59,790 nt of DNA from Alphaproteobacteria bacterium (GCA_947475445.1 CANJLC010000012.1:1-59790), one strand, 5' to 3'. Counted from the first letter of the stretch, positions 19,974 through 29,031 are shown. Notes: generated by a model from the sequence alone, not told the origin. Numbers and translations are program-made.

Positions 19974-20632
19974 TACTTGGCTTTCGCGGGTTTGGGTGCC
20001 TTGACCGGCACGGCGAACAGGCTTTCATCCACGGCCGCGCCCATGACGGGACCATGCAGCGCCACCATGGTGGTGCCGCCCTGATTGTCCTTCACCGTCC
20101 ATTGCCGCAGTTCAATACCGGGATTGGAAAAGACCAAAGTGATGTTGCCCTGCTGGCGGTTGTTGCTGGTGCGCGCATGCACCACCAGCGCATCATCGCG
20201 GATATCCATGCCGGTGATGGCGGTGTTGGCTTTCAGATTGACATTTTCGCTCAGCAGCAGGCCGAGCGGCGTATCGGACAGGCTGTAGCGGTCCACGGTA
20301 TTGAGACGGCGGTTCTGGACATAGACATTGCCGCCGGTGGCCACGACCATGGTGGGATTGGGCGCGTTGTAGGCGAAGCGCAATTTGCCCGGTTTTTCCA
20401 GCAGGAACTGGCCCTGGTCCATCTGGCCATCGGGGCCCAGCTGGATAAAGTTGCTGTTGATGGTGGTGATGGAATTGAGGTAGGCGCTGACACGGTCCAG
20501 CGCCGCCTTTTGCGCATCATTGAACTGGATGCGGGCAGGCGGTGGCGCCTGGCCTGCGCCCATGGTGAGCGCGGCGGACAGGAGGGCAAAAAAAGCGCCG
20601 GCAAATTTCAGGCGGGATTTTGTTTGAGCCAT
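19973..20632 (-). CDS. lolA: Outer-membrane lipoprotein carrier LolA family protein
   Basis: The product has 219 residues. After a signal peptide (KFAGAFFALLSAALTMGAGQA) the periplasmic domain starts with RVSAYLNSITTINSNFIQ and contains QGQFLLEKPGKLRFAYNAP, the LolA signature. It shuttles lipoproteins between the two membranes. Start ATG 20632 has GAGGAAAG just upstream; the frame continues beyond it only by chance. A minus-strand promoter lies at 20677-20704. Confidence 0.92.
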   Translation of the reverse strand: MAQTKSRLKFAGAFFALLSAALTMGAGQAPPPARIQFNDAQKAALDRVSAYLNSITTINSNFIQLGPDGQMDQGQFLLEKPGKLRFAYNAPNPTMVVATGGNVYVQNRRLNTVDRYSLSDTPLGLLLSENVNLKANTAITGMDIRDDALVVHARTSNNRQQGNITLVFSNPGIELRQWTVKDNQGGTTMVALHGPVMGAAVDESLFAVPVKAPKPAKAK

Positions 20633-20676
20633 TCTTTCCTCGAAGCGGCGGATTGCCCCCGTTTCTGGTTCAGGCC

Positions 20677-20704
20677 AAGATAGAAGCCCTTGGTGAATAA
20701 TCAA
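20677..20704 (-). promoter_or_regulatory. Promoter of lolA
   Basis: On the minus strand TTGATT (20704-20699) and TATCTT (20682-20677) are 16 bases apart. The -35 box lies inside the first of two direct repeats described at 20695-20719. Confidence 0.5.
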
Positions 20705-20719
20705 CCAGCGAATAATCAA
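20695..20719. repeat. Two 10-bp direct repeats between lolA and gpsA
   Basis: GAATAATCAA occurs at 20695-20704 and again at 20710-20719, starts 15 bases apart, in the 108-base gap between divergent genes. It covers the lolA -35 box and could be a regulator site or a simple duplication. Confidence 0.5.
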
Positions 20720-20740
20720 TCAGGGCATTTTGACCATTCG

Positions 20741-21733
20741 ATGACCACACCTTACTCCCGCATCAGCATTCTGGGCGCAGGCGCCTGGGGCAGCGCGCTG
20801 GCGCTGACCGCCCTGGCCGCCGGGCGCGACACAGCCCTTTGGGTGCGCGAGGACGATGTCCTGGCCGCCATCAATGGCAAGGGCGAAAACCGCTTCCTGC
20901 CCGGCGTGCATTTCCCAAAGACTCTGAAAGCCACCGGTGATTTGGCCGAGGCCGCCCGTGCCGACGCCTTGCTGCTGGTGGTGCCGGCACAGGTGCTCAA
21001 GGACTTCGTTGCGAAGCTGGCCCCGCATCTGTCACCCGCCACGGTGCTGGTGATCTGCGCCAAGGGCATGGAGACAGGCAGCGGCAAGCTGGTCAATGAA
21101 GTGGTGGCGCAGGTGGCGCCGTCGGCGCCGGTCGCGATCCTTTCAGGCCCGTCCTTTGCGCGCGACGTGGCGCGCGGACTTCCCACCGCCGTGACCATCG
21201 CGGGCAATGGCGCGGTGGCCGAGAGGCTGCAGGCCAGCCTCAGCACGCCGGTGTTTCGCCCCTATGTCAGCGATGATGTGGCGGGCGTGGCGCTGGGCGG
21301 CGCAGCCAAGAATGTCTATGCCATCGCCTGCGGCGTGGTCGAAGGGCTGGGGCTGGGCGAAAATGCCCGCGCCGCGCTGCTGGCGCGCAGCTTTGCCGAA
21401 CTGGCCCGGCTGGGCGAGGCGCTGGGCGGGAAGCGCGAAACCCTGATGGGGCTTTCGGGGCTGGGCGATCTGGTGCTGACCGCGACCAGCAAGAGTTCGC
21501 GCAATTTTTCCTTTGGCGTGGAACTGGGCGCGGGAAAATCGGTGCAGGATCTGAGCGCGCCCGGCAAGCCGCTGGCCGAAGGCGTGGCCACGGCCTCGGC
21601 GCTGGTGCTGCGTTCCCGCCAGACCGGCGTCGAGCTTCCCATTGCCGAGGCCATGGCGGACCTGATCAGCGGCGCGCTGCCGCTGGGCGAAGCGGTGACG
21701 CGGCTGATGAGCCGAAAGCTGACTTCAGAATGA
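20741..21733 (+). CDS. gpsA: NAD(P)-dependent glycerol-3-phosphate dehydrogenase
   Basis: The product has 330 residues. The N-terminal dinucleotide site is ILGAGAWGSALA. ICAKGME, LSGPSFARDVA, GGAAKNVYAIACG and MGLSGLGDLVLT are the conserved GpsA segments including the catalytic lysine. It makes glycerol 3-phosphate for phospholipid synthesis. ATG 20741 is the natural start; upstream in-frame codons do not match the family. Its stop overlaps the EVE gene (ATGA). Confidence 0.96.
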   Translation: MTTPYSRISILGAGAWGSALALTALAAGRDTALWVREDDVLAAINGKGENRFLPGVHFPKTLKATGDLAEAARADALLLVVPAQVLKDFVAKLAPHLSPATVLVICAKGMETGSGKLVNEVVAQVAPSAPVAILSGPSFARDVARGLPTAVTIAGNGAVAERLQASLSTPVFRPYVSDDVAGVALGGAAKNVYAIACGVVEGLGLGENARAALLARSFAELARLGEALGGKRETLMGLSGLGDLVLTATSKSSRNFSFGVELGAGKSVQDLSAPGKPLAEGVATASALVLRSRQTGVELPIAEAMADLISGALPLGEAVTRLMSRKLTSE

Positions 21734-22149
21734 CGTACTGGCTGTTCAAGACCGAACCGGAAACCTGGTCCTGGGACCAGCAGAAGAAGAAGGGCGCCAA
21801 GGGCGAGCCCTGGAGCGGCGTGCGCAACCACACCGCCAAGCTGAACATGAAGGCGATGAAGAAAGGCGATCTTGGCTTTTTCTATCATTCGGGCGGCGAG
21901 AAAGCCGTGGTCGGCATTGTCGAAGTGATCGAGGAATATCAGCCCGACCCCACCGACGCCAAAGGCCAGTTCGGACTGGTGGTGGTGAAAGCGGTGAAAG
22001 ACATGCCCAATCCCGTCACCCTGGCCGACGTGAAAGCCACGCCCAGCCTGAAAGAGATGAGCCTGGTGACGAGCTTTCGCCTGTCGGTGCAGCCGGTTAC
22101 AGCGCAGGAATGGAAGATCGTCTGCAAAAAGGGCGGATTAAAAAGCTGA
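21730..22149 (+). CDS. EVE domain protein
   Basis: The product has 139 residues. It starts MTYWLFKTEPETWSW and contains WSGVRNHTAKLNMKAMKKGD and FFYHSGGEKAVVGIVEV, the hallmarks of the EVE fold (PUA-related), which reads modified bases in nucleic acids. It is translationally coupled to gpsA by a 4-base overlap. The biological target is unknown. Confidence 0.92.
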   Translation: MTYWLFKTEPETWSWDQQKKKGAKGEPWSGVRNHTAKLNMKAMKKGDLGFFYHSGGEKAVVGIVEVIEEYQPDPTDAKGQFGLVVVKAVKDMPNPVTLADVKATPSLKEMSLVTSFRLSVQPVTAQEWKIVCKKGGLKS

Positions 22150-22225
22150 CAATTGCGCTGCCCCGCGAAGGGGCATAGCGTTCCTCCCGGCGCGCCCATC
22201 AGAGGCGCGGCATTCGGAGGAAGAC

Positions 22226-22663
22226 ATGGCCACACGCGATCTTCTCACCCTCGACAATTCCATCGCCCCAAGATTGATACGCTGGCTTTACTGCATCGCC
22301 CTGGTGCTGATCGCCGTGATGGTGGTGCTGGGCGTGGCGCGCGGCGTGCGCACCATGCTGCGCCCCCCCATGGCCCCCATCGCCATGAATGGCCCGCCGC
22401 CCGGCATGATGGCACCCTCGGCTGGGCAACAAAGCATGATGCCGCGCGGCGAGCGCCGCATGATGATGATGCGCCAGGGCATGGGCCGCCGTGACGCAAT
22501 GGGTCCGGGCGGCATGTTCGGCATGGGCCGAAATCCGATATTGGCGGGCGGATTCACGATCCTTTTCGCGCTGCTGCGCGGCCTGATCGTGCTGTTCGTG
22601 GTGCGGATCTTGGCGGAAGTGGGATTGGCGGTCCTGGCGATGCCAAGACGCTCCGAGGCCTAG
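22226..22663 (+). CDS. DUF4282-like membrane protein with a Met-rich loop
   Basis: The product has 145 residues. Two hydrophobic segments (about 19-40 and 105-135) flank a 60-residue loop very rich in methionine, including MMMMRQGMGRR and GGMFGMGRNP. The C-terminal segment LLRGLIVLFVVRILAEVGL is the DUF4282-like part. Met-rich loops can bind copper(I), but here that is only a composition-based idea. GGAGGAAG precedes the ATG. It converges on pntB with a 4-base overlap. Confidence 0.7.
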   Translation: MATRDLLTLDNSIAPRLIRWLYCIALVLIAVMVVLGVARGVRTMLRPPMAPIAMNGPPPGMMAPSAGQQSMMPRGERRMMMMRQGMGRRDAMGPGGMFGMGRNPILAGGFTILFALLRGLIVLFVVRILAEVGLAVLAMPRRSEA

Positions 22664-24081
22664 TGACCTAACGCCTTGACGATTTCTTCGGTCATTTTCT
22701 TGGCGTCGGCGAACAGCATCATGGTGTTGTTGCGGAAGAACAGCTCGTTCTCGACGCCGGCATAACCGCTGCCCATGCCGCGCTTGATGAAGAGCACGGT
22801 CTTGGCCTTTTCCACGTCCAGGATCGGCATGCCGAAGATCGGCGAAGTCGGATCGGTCTTGGCCGAGGGATTGGTGACGTCATTGGCGCCGATGACATAG
22901 ACCACATCGGCCTGGGCGAATTGCGAGTTGATGTCTTCCAGTTCGAACACTTCGTCATAAGGCACATTGGCTTCGGCCAGCAGCACATTCATGTGGCCGG
23001 GCATGCGGCCCGCCACCGGATGAATGGCATAGGAGACTTTCACGCCTTCGGCCTTCAGCTTGTCGGCCAGTTCGCGCAGCGCATGCTGGGCCTGGGCCAC
23101 CGCCATGCCGTAACCCGGCACGATGATGACGCTGGAGGCGTTTTTCATGATGAAGGCGGCATCGTCGGCAGAGCCCTGCTTGACCGAACGGGTTTCCTTG
23201 GCGCCGGCCACGGCGGTGACGCCGCCAAATCCGCCGGCAATCACCGAGACAAAGCTGCGGTTCATGCCCTTGCACATGATGTAGGACAGGATCGCGCCGG
23301 ATGAGCCCACCAGCGCGCCGGTGATGATCAGGGCCGTGTTCTCCAGCGTGAAGCCGATGCCCGCTGCCGCCCAGCCGGAATAGGAATTGAGCATCGACAC
23401 CACCACGGGCATGTCCGCGCCGCCGATGGGAATGATCAATGTGATGCCGAAAATGAAGGACAGCGCCGTGATGGCCCAGAAAGCCCAGTGTTGCTGGTCG
23501 AAGGCAAAATAGACGATCAGCCCGATGATGACGACAAAGATCAGCAAATTCAGGACATGACGCATCGGCAGGATGATGGGCGCGCCCGACATGTTGCCAT
23601 TGAGCTTGGCAAACGCGATCAGCGAACCGGCAAAAGTGATGGCGCCGATGGCGACGCCAAGACTCATTTCAATCAGGCTCTGGGTCTTGATCAGTCCGTT
23701 GCAAACATTATCAGCGTCCAAAGCGCAGATGCCGAAGGATTCCGGCGAATAGAGCGCCGCGCCGGCCGTCAGCACGGCGGCAAGGCCTACCAATGAATGG
23801 AATGCGGCCACCAGCTGGGGCATGTCGGTCATGGCGATGCGCCGCGCCATCACCGCGCCGATGCCGCCGCCGATTACCAGGCCGCCGATCACCAGGCCCC
23901 AGGTCAGAGGATCACTGACGCCCGAAATCCACAGCGTGGTCAGGACCGCGATGGTCATGCCGATCATGCCGTTGCGGTTGCCGGTGCGCGAGGAAGCGGG
24001 CGACGACAGGCCCTTGAGCGCCATGATGAACAGGACGCCTGCGACCAGGTAAAGAAGGGCTGCGATGTCAGCCTGGCCCAT
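22660..24081 (-). CDS. pntB: Proton-translocating NAD(P) transhydrogenase, beta subunit
   Basis: The product has 473 residues. Roughly the first 270 form about nine membrane helices. The C-terminal domain III binds NADP(H) (VIIVPGYGMAVAQAQ, AIHPVAGRMPGHMNVLLAEA, YVIGANDVTNP). It couples hydride transfer from NADH to NADP+ to proton entry. The start overlaps the preceding pntA2 stop by one base (TAATG). The unit has the three-polypeptide layout common in alphaproteobacteria. Confidence 0.96.
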   Translation of the reverse strand: MGQADIAALLYLVAGVLFIMALKGLSSPASSRTGNRNGMIGMTIAVLTTLWISGVSDPLTWGLVIGGLVIGGGIGAVMARRIAMTDMPQLVAAFHSLVGLAAVLTAGAALYSPESFGICALDADNVCNGLIKTQSLIEMSLGVAIGAITFAGSLIAFAKLNGNMSGAPIILPMRHVLNLLIFVVIIGLIVYFAFDQQHWAFWAITALSFIFGITLIIPIGGADMPVVVSMLNSYSGWAAAGIGFTLENTALIITGALVGSSGAILSYIMCKGMNRSFVSVIAGGFGGVTAVAGAKETRSVKQGSADDAAFIMKNASSVIIVPGYGMAVAQAQHALRELADKLKAEGVKVSYAIHPVAGRMPGHMNVLLAEANVPYDEVFELEDINSQFAQADVVYVIGANDVTNPSAKTDPTSPIFGMPILDVEKAKTVLFIKRGMGSGYAGVENELFFRNNTMMLFADAKKMTEEIVKALGH

Positions 24082-24389
24082 TATTTCTTCTCTTTCTTTT
24101 TGTACATCGCCAGCATGCGGCTGGTGACCAAAAAGCCGCCAAAGATATTCACGCTGGCGAGGATCAGGGCGAAGAAACCCAGAATCTTGGACGTCCAGGA
24201 GGCGTCACCCATCACCGGCACCGCCACCGCGATCAGGGCGCCGACAATGATCACCGAGGAAATGGCGTTGGTCACGCTCATCAGCGGGGTATGCAGGGCG
24301 GGCGTCACCGACCAGACCACGAAATAGCCCACAAAGATCGCCAGCACGAAGATGGAAAGCCGGAACACGAAGGGATCGATCATTTCCAT
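24081..24389 (-). CDS. pntAB: NAD(P) transhydrogenase alpha subunit, membrane part (PntA2)
   Basis: The product has 102 residues with three membrane helices ([53 protein letters not shown]). It corresponds to the C-terminal membrane domain of the one-piece PntA of E. coli. It sits 3 bases after the pntA1 stop. Confidence 0.94.
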   Translation of the reverse strand: MEMIDPFVFRLSIFVLAIFVGYFVVWSVTPALHTPLMSVTNAISSVIIVGALIAVAVPVMGDASWTSKILGFFALILASVNIFGGFLVTSRMLAMYKKKEKK

Positions 24390-24392
24390 GAT

Positions 24393-25523
24393 TTATCCTT
24401 TGACCGCCGGGTGGATGGTTTCGCCGTCCTTGGTCAGGGCCGCGCCCTTGATGATTTCATCATTCCAGTCGATCGCCATCAGGCCCGACTTCTTGTCCAC
24501 GATCAGCGAGACGAAATTGAACAGGTTGCGGGCATAGAGCGAGGAGGAATCCACCGCCAGCCGTCCGGGCAGATTGGTGTAACCCATGATGGTGACGCCA
24601 TGGACCTCGACCACTTCATTGGATTTGGTCAAAGGCGTATTGCCGCCGGCTTCCGCCGCCAAATCCACGATCACCGAACCGGGCTTCATCGTCTTGATCA
24701 TCTCTTCGCTCACCAGCACCGGCGCCTTGCGGCCCGGGATCAGGGCGGTGGTGATGATGATGTCCTGCTTCTTGATGGTTTCGGCGATCAGGGCCGCCTG
24801 CTTGGCCTGATATTCGGGCGACATTTCCTTGGCGTAGCCGCCTGCCGTTTGCGCGTTCTTGAATTCCTCATCCATCACGGCCACGAACGTGCCGCCCAGG
24901 CTTTCCACCTGTTCCTTGGTGGCGGGGCGCACATCGGTGGCGCTGACAATGGCGCCAAGGCGCTTGGCCGTGGCGATGGCCTGCAGGCCGGCAACGCCCA
25001 CGCCCATCACCAGCACGCGGGCCGGGGCAATGGTGCCCGCCGCCGTCATCATCATGGGCATGGCGCGGCCGAAGGTGGCGGCGGCGTCGATCACGGCCTT
25101 GTAGCCGGCCAGGTTGGCCTGGGAGGACAGCACGTCCATGGCCTGGGCGCGGGAAATGCGGGGCAGGAATTCCATGGCGAAGGCGATCACGCCCTGGGCG
25201 GCCAGGGCCTGGATTTCGGCTTTTTCGCTATGGGGGGCCAGCAGGGCGGCCACCACGGCGCCTTTTTTCAGGGCGGCGGTTTCCGCGCCCCTGGGGCCGC
25301 GGACCTTCAGGACAATGTCGGCGCCGTCCAGCGCACTCTTGGCGTCCGGGGCGATGGTGGCGCCGGCGGCAATGTAGTCGGCGTCGGTGATGCGCGCGGC
25401 CTTGCCGGCGCCGGTCTCGACCACGATGTCGAGGCCAAGTCCCTTGAATTTTTTGACGGATTCCGGGGTCGCGGCTACGCGCGTTTCACCGGAAGTCGTT
25501 TCCTTTGGGACGGCGAGTTTCAA
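24393..25523 (-). CDS. pntAA: NAD(P) transhydrogenase alpha subunit, NAD-binding part (PntA1)
   Basis: The product has 376 residues and starts MKLAVPKETTSGETRVA. The alanine-dehydrogenase-like fold holds VLVMGVGVAGLQAIATAKRLGA as the NAD site and the mobile loop near VEVHGVTIMGYTNLPGR. Domain I is cytoplasmic and exchanges hydride with PntB domain III. It is followed by pntA2 and pntB. Confidence 0.96.
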   Translation of the reverse strand: MKLAVPKETTSGETRVAATPESVKKFKGLGLDIVVETGAGKAARITDADYIAAGATIAPDAKSALDGADIVLKVRGPRGAETAALKKGAVVAALLAPHSEKAEIQALAAQGVIAFAMEFLPRISRAQAMDVLSSQANLAGYKAVIDAAATFGRAMPMMMTAAGTIAPARVLVMGVGVAGLQAIATAKRLGAIVSATDVRPATKEQVESLGGTFVAVMDEEFKNAQTAGGYAKEMSPEYQAKQAALIAETIKKQDIIITTALIPGRKAPVLVSEEMIKTMKPGSVIVDLAAEAGGNTPLTKSNEVVEVHGVTIMGYTNLPGRLAVDSSSLYARNLFNFVSLIVDKKSGLMAIDWNDEIIKGAALTKDGETIHPAVKG

Positions 25524-25555
25524 GCACGCGCCTTATGTTTTTAGGGGTGGGATTC

Positions 25556-25708
25556 TTATGTGTGGGTCCGGAAAATCGCGAGGAAAACCATGATCAGCAG
25601 GACGAACCCAAGGGTCCATTTCGAACCGGTCAGGAAGCCCTCATAGGCGCGTTTATGCTGGGAAATATCCATCGAGCCAGGCGTGTGATGGGAATCGTGA
25701 TGTGTCAT
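25556..25708 (-). CDS. aa3-type cytochrome c oxidase subunit IV (50 residues)
   Basis: A 51-codon frame with a His-rich start (MTHHDSHHTPGSMD), then ISQHKRAYEGFLTGSKW, and one membrane helix (TLGFVLLIMVFLAIF). This is the small bacterial aa3 oxidase subunit IV pattern. In many alphaproteobacteria this gene lies just upstream of pntA, as it does here (32-base gap). A strong promoter lies at 25743-25770, so it probably leads the pnt operon. The other oxidase subunits are not in the window. Confidence 0.85.
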   Translation of the reverse strand: MTHHDSHHTPGSMDISQHKRAYEGFLTGSKWTLGFVLLIMVFLAIFRTHT

Positions 25709-25742
25709 TGCTGGAAAAAGCCCCTCGATCAAACCGGGCGGG

Positions 25743-25770
25743 ACTATAGCAAAGGACGGCGGGCGGGCAA
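25743..25770 (-). promoter_or_regulatory. Promoter of the subunit IV-pnt operon
   Basis: On the minus strand TTGCCC (25770-25765) and TATAGT (25748-25743) are 16 bases apart. Transcription would start near 25736, about 28 bases before the ATG. Confidence 0.65.
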
Positions 25771-25971
25771 GCGGGCCACAATCGGGTTATCCCCGCAAAA
25801 ATAAGGGCCTTGGTCCGTCCTGGGCAGGCCCGGGCGGGCGATTCCCCGCCGGTTCCGCGGCTTTCATTTTTTCTTAAGCATCCGCAGCTTTGTACCGCGA
25901 AAGGACAGGTTTAAACGCGTCCTTTACCCGGCCTGGTGAGAATGACGCCATTCAAATTGGGACACATGCTC

Positions 25972-27495
25972 ATGGCGCAGACCATTCTTGTCGTTGATGA
26001 CGATCCCGTGCAGCGCCGCCTGCTGGAGACAGCCATCTCGCGTTCCGGCATGAGCGTTGTCACCGCCCCCGGCGGCCAGCCGGCGCTGGACCTGATCAAT
26101 GGCCCGCGCGGCGAACAGATCACGCTGATGCTGCTGGACCTGGTGATGCCCGACATGGGCGGCCTGGAGGTCCTTGCCAAGCTGCGCCCCGGCAATCCCG
26201 ACCTGCCGATCATCGTGCTGACCGCCAAGGGCGGCATCGATTCCGCGGTCGAAGCCATGCGCGCCGGCGCCAATGATTTCCTGGTCAAGCCGGCCAGCCC
26301 TGAACGCATCGCGGTGTCGATCCGCAACCAGCTGAAAATCGGCACCCTGTCGGGTGAGGTGAAGCAGCTGAAGAAGAAAAGCGACAACAAGCTGACCTTT
26401 GACGACCTGATCGCCGCCGCGCCGGAAATGAAGCAGGTGTTCCGCCTGGGCACCCGCGCCGCGCAATCGGACATCCCGATCCTGATCGAAGGCGAAAGCG
26501 GCGCCGGCAAGGAACTGATCGCCCGCGCCATCCAGGGCACCTCGGCCCGTGCCGGCAAGCCCTTCGTGACCGTGAATTGCGGGGCGATCCCGGAAAATCT
26601 GATCGAAAGCATCCTGTTCGGCCATGAGAAAGGCTCCTTCACCGGCGCCAGCGACAAGCATCTGGGCAAGTTCCAGGAAGCCGATGGCGGCACCCTGTTC
26701 CTGGATGAGATCGGCGAACTGCGCCTGGACATGCAGGTGAAATTGCTGCGCGCGCTGCAGGAAGGCGAAGTGGATCCCGTCGGTTCCAAGCGCCCCGTGA
26801 AAGTGGATGTGCGCATCATCTCCGCCACCAACCGTGACCTTGGCCATATGGCCAAGGAAGGCACTTTCCGCGAAGACCTTTATTACCGCCTGAACGTGTT
26901 CCCCATCATGGTGCCGAGCCTGCGCGAGCGCAGCGCCGACATCGCGCCGCTGGCCCAGCATTTCATCGCCCGCTTCGCGGCCGAGGAAAACAAGCTGGTG
27001 TCCGGCCTGACGCGCGAAGCCGCCGACCTGCTGGGAAGCTTCGCCTGGCCGGGCAATGTCCGCCAGCTTGAGAATACGATTTTCCGCGCCGTGGTCCTGT
27101 GCGACGGCGCTTTCCTGGATGTCTGCGACTTCCCGCAGATCGCCGCTGCCATGGGCGTGGAAGCCAGCCATTGCAGCGCCTTTGCCATGCCGGCCGCGCC
27201 CGTCACCACCGGCCATGGCGCTCCTGCCCTGCCTGCGGGCTCGCCCTATGCGCTATCCACCACGGATGCGTCGGGCCATATCCGCAAATTCGAGGACATG
27301 GAATCGGAAATCATCCGCATGGCCATCAGCCGCTATGACGGGCACATGTCCGAAGTCGCGCGCCGCCTGGGCATCGGCCGCTCCACGCTCTATCGCAAGC
27401 TGAAGGAATTCGGCCTGGAGCCGGCTGAAGGCGCCGGCGACGCGGTGAGCGAAGCGGAAACCGCGATCGAAGAAGCCCTGCGCAGAGCGGGCTAG
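25972..27495 (+). CDS. Sigma-54-dependent response regulator, NtrC family
   Basis: The product has 507 residues. The receiver domain (1-120) has phosphorylation site Asp56 in LLDLVMPD and Lys106 in FLVKPA. The AAA+ domain has Walker A GESGAGKE (174-181), the sigma-54 contact loop GSFTGA (221-226, usually GAFTGA) and Walker B TLFLDEIGE. The Fis-type helix-turn-helix lies at the end (MSEVARRLGIGRSTLYRKLKEFG). ATG 25972 starts directly before the receiver; an upstream ATG would add 12 unrelated residues. No histidine kinase is adjacent, so its partner and regulon are unknown. Confidence 0.93.
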   Translation: MAQTILVVDDDPVQRRLLETAISRSGMSVVTAPGGQPALDLINGPRGEQITLMLLDLVMPDMGGLEVLAKLRPGNPDLPIIVLTAKGGIDSAVEAMRAGANDFLVKPASPERIAVSIRNQLKIGTLSGEVKQLKKKSDNKLTFDDLIAAAPEMKQVFRLGTRAAQSDIPILIEGESGAGKELIARAIQGTSARAGKPFVTVNCGAIPENLIESILFGHEKGSFTGASDKHLGKFQEADGGTLFLDEIGELRLDMQVKLLRALQEGEVDPVGSKRPVKVDVRIISATNRDLGHMAKEGTFREDLYYRLNVFPIMVPSLRERSADIAPLAQHFIARFAAEENKLVSGLTREAADLLGSFAWPGNVRQLENTIFRAVVLCDGAFLDVCDFPQIAAAMGVEASHCSAFAMPAAPVTTGHGAPALPAGSPYALSTTDASGHIRKFEDMESEIIRMAISRYDGHMSEVARRLGIGRSTLYRKLKEFGLEPAEGAGDAVSEAETAIEEALRRAG

Positions 27496-27734
27496 CGCAT
27501 TTCCATGGCGGTCAGGTAAAGGTCAAGCATCGCTTCCTGTTCCTGGAAGTCCGCCTTGTCGAGTTTTCGCATGCGGATCACCTGGCGCATGATCTTGGTG
27601 TCGAAGCCCGTGCCCTTGGCCTCGGCAAACACTTCGCGGATATCGGCCGTCAGCGCATCGCGCTCCTCATTGAGCCGCTCGATGCGGTTGATGAAGGATT
27701 TGAGATGATCTTTCGCGAAGCCGGATTTTGCCAT
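27492..27734 (-). CDS. gapR: GapR-like nucleoid-associated protein (DUF2312)
   Basis: The product has 80 residues and is almost entirely coiled-coil: LKSFINRIERLNEERDALTADIREVFAEAKGTGFD, then IMRQVIRMRKLDK. This is the GapR pattern. In Caulobacter GapR binds overtwisted AT-rich DNA ahead of replication and transcription. ATG 27734 is chosen because the family starts there. Its stop overlaps the end of the convergent response regulator gene. Confidence 0.9.
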   Translation of the reverse strand: MAKSGFAKDHLKSFINRIERLNEERDALTADIREVFAEAKGTGFDTKIMRQVIRMRKLDKADFQEQEAMLDLYLTAMEMR

Positions 27735-27766
27735 GACAGAACCTGAAAAAGTTTGGGGCGCGGAAC

Positions 27767-28495
27767 CTAGTCTGTGACGCCCATGTCGGCAAGCGCCGCC
27801 TGCAATATCGGCTGCAATCTTGCGGCAAAAGCGCGGGCCGCGGCGGCGTCCCCGATCAGGTCCTGGCGCATTTCGATCAGCACATGCGGCAATCCGTTGC
27901 GTGTGCCATGGATATTGAGCGTGTCGCCCTCCAGCGCCCCGGTATAGGGCTCGTTGTCGCCGACCACGAACCCGGCCTCGGCCAGCCTTGCCATCAGCGG
28001 GCCGGCCAGCCGCCTGTCCGTGTCCCACAGCACGCCAACCTCCCAGGGACGGGGCGTGCCCTTCCAGCTTGGCGTGAAACTGTGCAGCGCGATCAGGGCC
28101 GGACGCCCCAGCAACCTGATCTGGTCCGCAATGGCCTTGTGGTAAGGCGCATGGAACCTTGTGATGCGCCGCGCCAGTTCCGCGTCATCGACATTGCGGT
28201 TGCCCGGAATGATGCTGCCGTCGGAAAGCTTCATCACCAAGGTCGGATCATCGGGCCCGCGGTTCAGGTCAATCAGCAGCCGCGACCAGGCTCCCAATAT
28301 GGCGGGCGAGCCGAACGCTTCGGCCAGGGCCCGCGTCACCTCGGCCGCGCCGATGTCATAAGCGATGTGGGTGGCGAAAAGCCCCGCCTCCAGCCCCAGC
28401 GCGCCATACCCCCCAGGCAAGGCGTTGCTGGCATGGTCACACAGGAACAGGGGCGCGCGCTGACCGGAAACCTGCTCGAATGAAGCCTCGTTCAT
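27767..28495 (-). CDS. N-formylglutamate amidohydrolase family protein
   Basis: The product has 242 residues. FLCDHASNALP near the N-terminus, RLLIDLNRGPDDP, LIALHSFTPSW and the late HVLIEMRQDLI are the conserved metal- and substrate-site segments of this family. Members finish histidine degradation or hydrolyse related N-acyl amino acids. No other hut genes are present. It lies 32 bases upstream of gapR in the same direction. Confidence 0.88.
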   Translation of the reverse strand: MNEASFEQVSGQRAPLFLCDHASNALPGGYGALGLEAGLFATHIAYDIGAAEVTRALAEAFGSPAILGAWSRLLIDLNRGPDDPTLVMKLSDGSIIPGNRNVDDAELARRITRFHAPYHKAIADQIRLLGRPALIALHSFTPSWKGTPRPWEVGVLWDTDRRLAGPLMARLAEAGFVVGDNEPYTGALEGDTLNIHGTRNGLPHVLIEMRQDLIGDAAAARAFAARLQPILQAALADMGVTD

Positions 28496-28600
28496 GGCGC
28501 TGTCATAGGGCTGTCAAAACGGGCCGACAAGGCGGCACGTTGGCAAGATGGCGCCGCCGCGCCGTTGACAGGATGGCGCCTTCGCGCCAAACCGGATGCG

Positions 28601-29020
28601 ATGCGTCGCGTTTTCGCCGCTCTGACGGTTCCAATTTTTCCGCTGCTGGCGGTGCTGCTGGCTGCGCCGTCTCCCGCGCATGCCGCTTTCAATGTCTGCA
28701 ACAAGGCCAACCTCAAGGCGCGCGTCGCCATTGGGCGCTTCGACGGCAGAAGCTGGACCAGCATGGGCTGGTGGAGCATCGCACCGGGCGCCTGCGCCGG
28801 GCTGCTGACCGGCCCCCTGGAGGCACGCTATTATTACCTCTATGCCACGGACGGCGCGGCTGGCACCTGGGAGGGCAAGACGAATTTCTGCGTTGCGCCC
28901 AACGGCAAATTCACCGCCGCGGGGCGCAGCGATTGCGGCAAGCGCGGTTTTGAACGGCGCGGTTTTTTCGAGATTGATACCGGCAACAGGCCGGATTGGA
29001 CGCAAAGTCTTTCCAACTAG
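28601..29020 (+). CDS. DUF1036 secreted protein
   Basis: The product has 139 residues with a signal peptide cleaved near PAHA-AFN. FNVCNKANLKARVAIGRFDGRSWTSMGWWSIAPGACA followed by YYYLYATD and CVAPNGKFT matches DUF1036, small periplasmic proteins with conserved cysteines. Function is unknown. It is 11 bases upstream of pyk and probably co-transcribed. Confidence 0.82.
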   Translation: MRRVFAALTVPIFPLLAVLLAAPSPAHAAFNVCNKANLKARVAIGRFDGRSWTSMGWWSIAPGACAGLLTGPLEARYYYLYATDGAAGTWEGKTNFCVAPNGKFTAAGRSDCGKRGFERRGFFEIDTGNRPDWTQSLSN

Positions 29021-29031
29021 AGGCCATGCCC

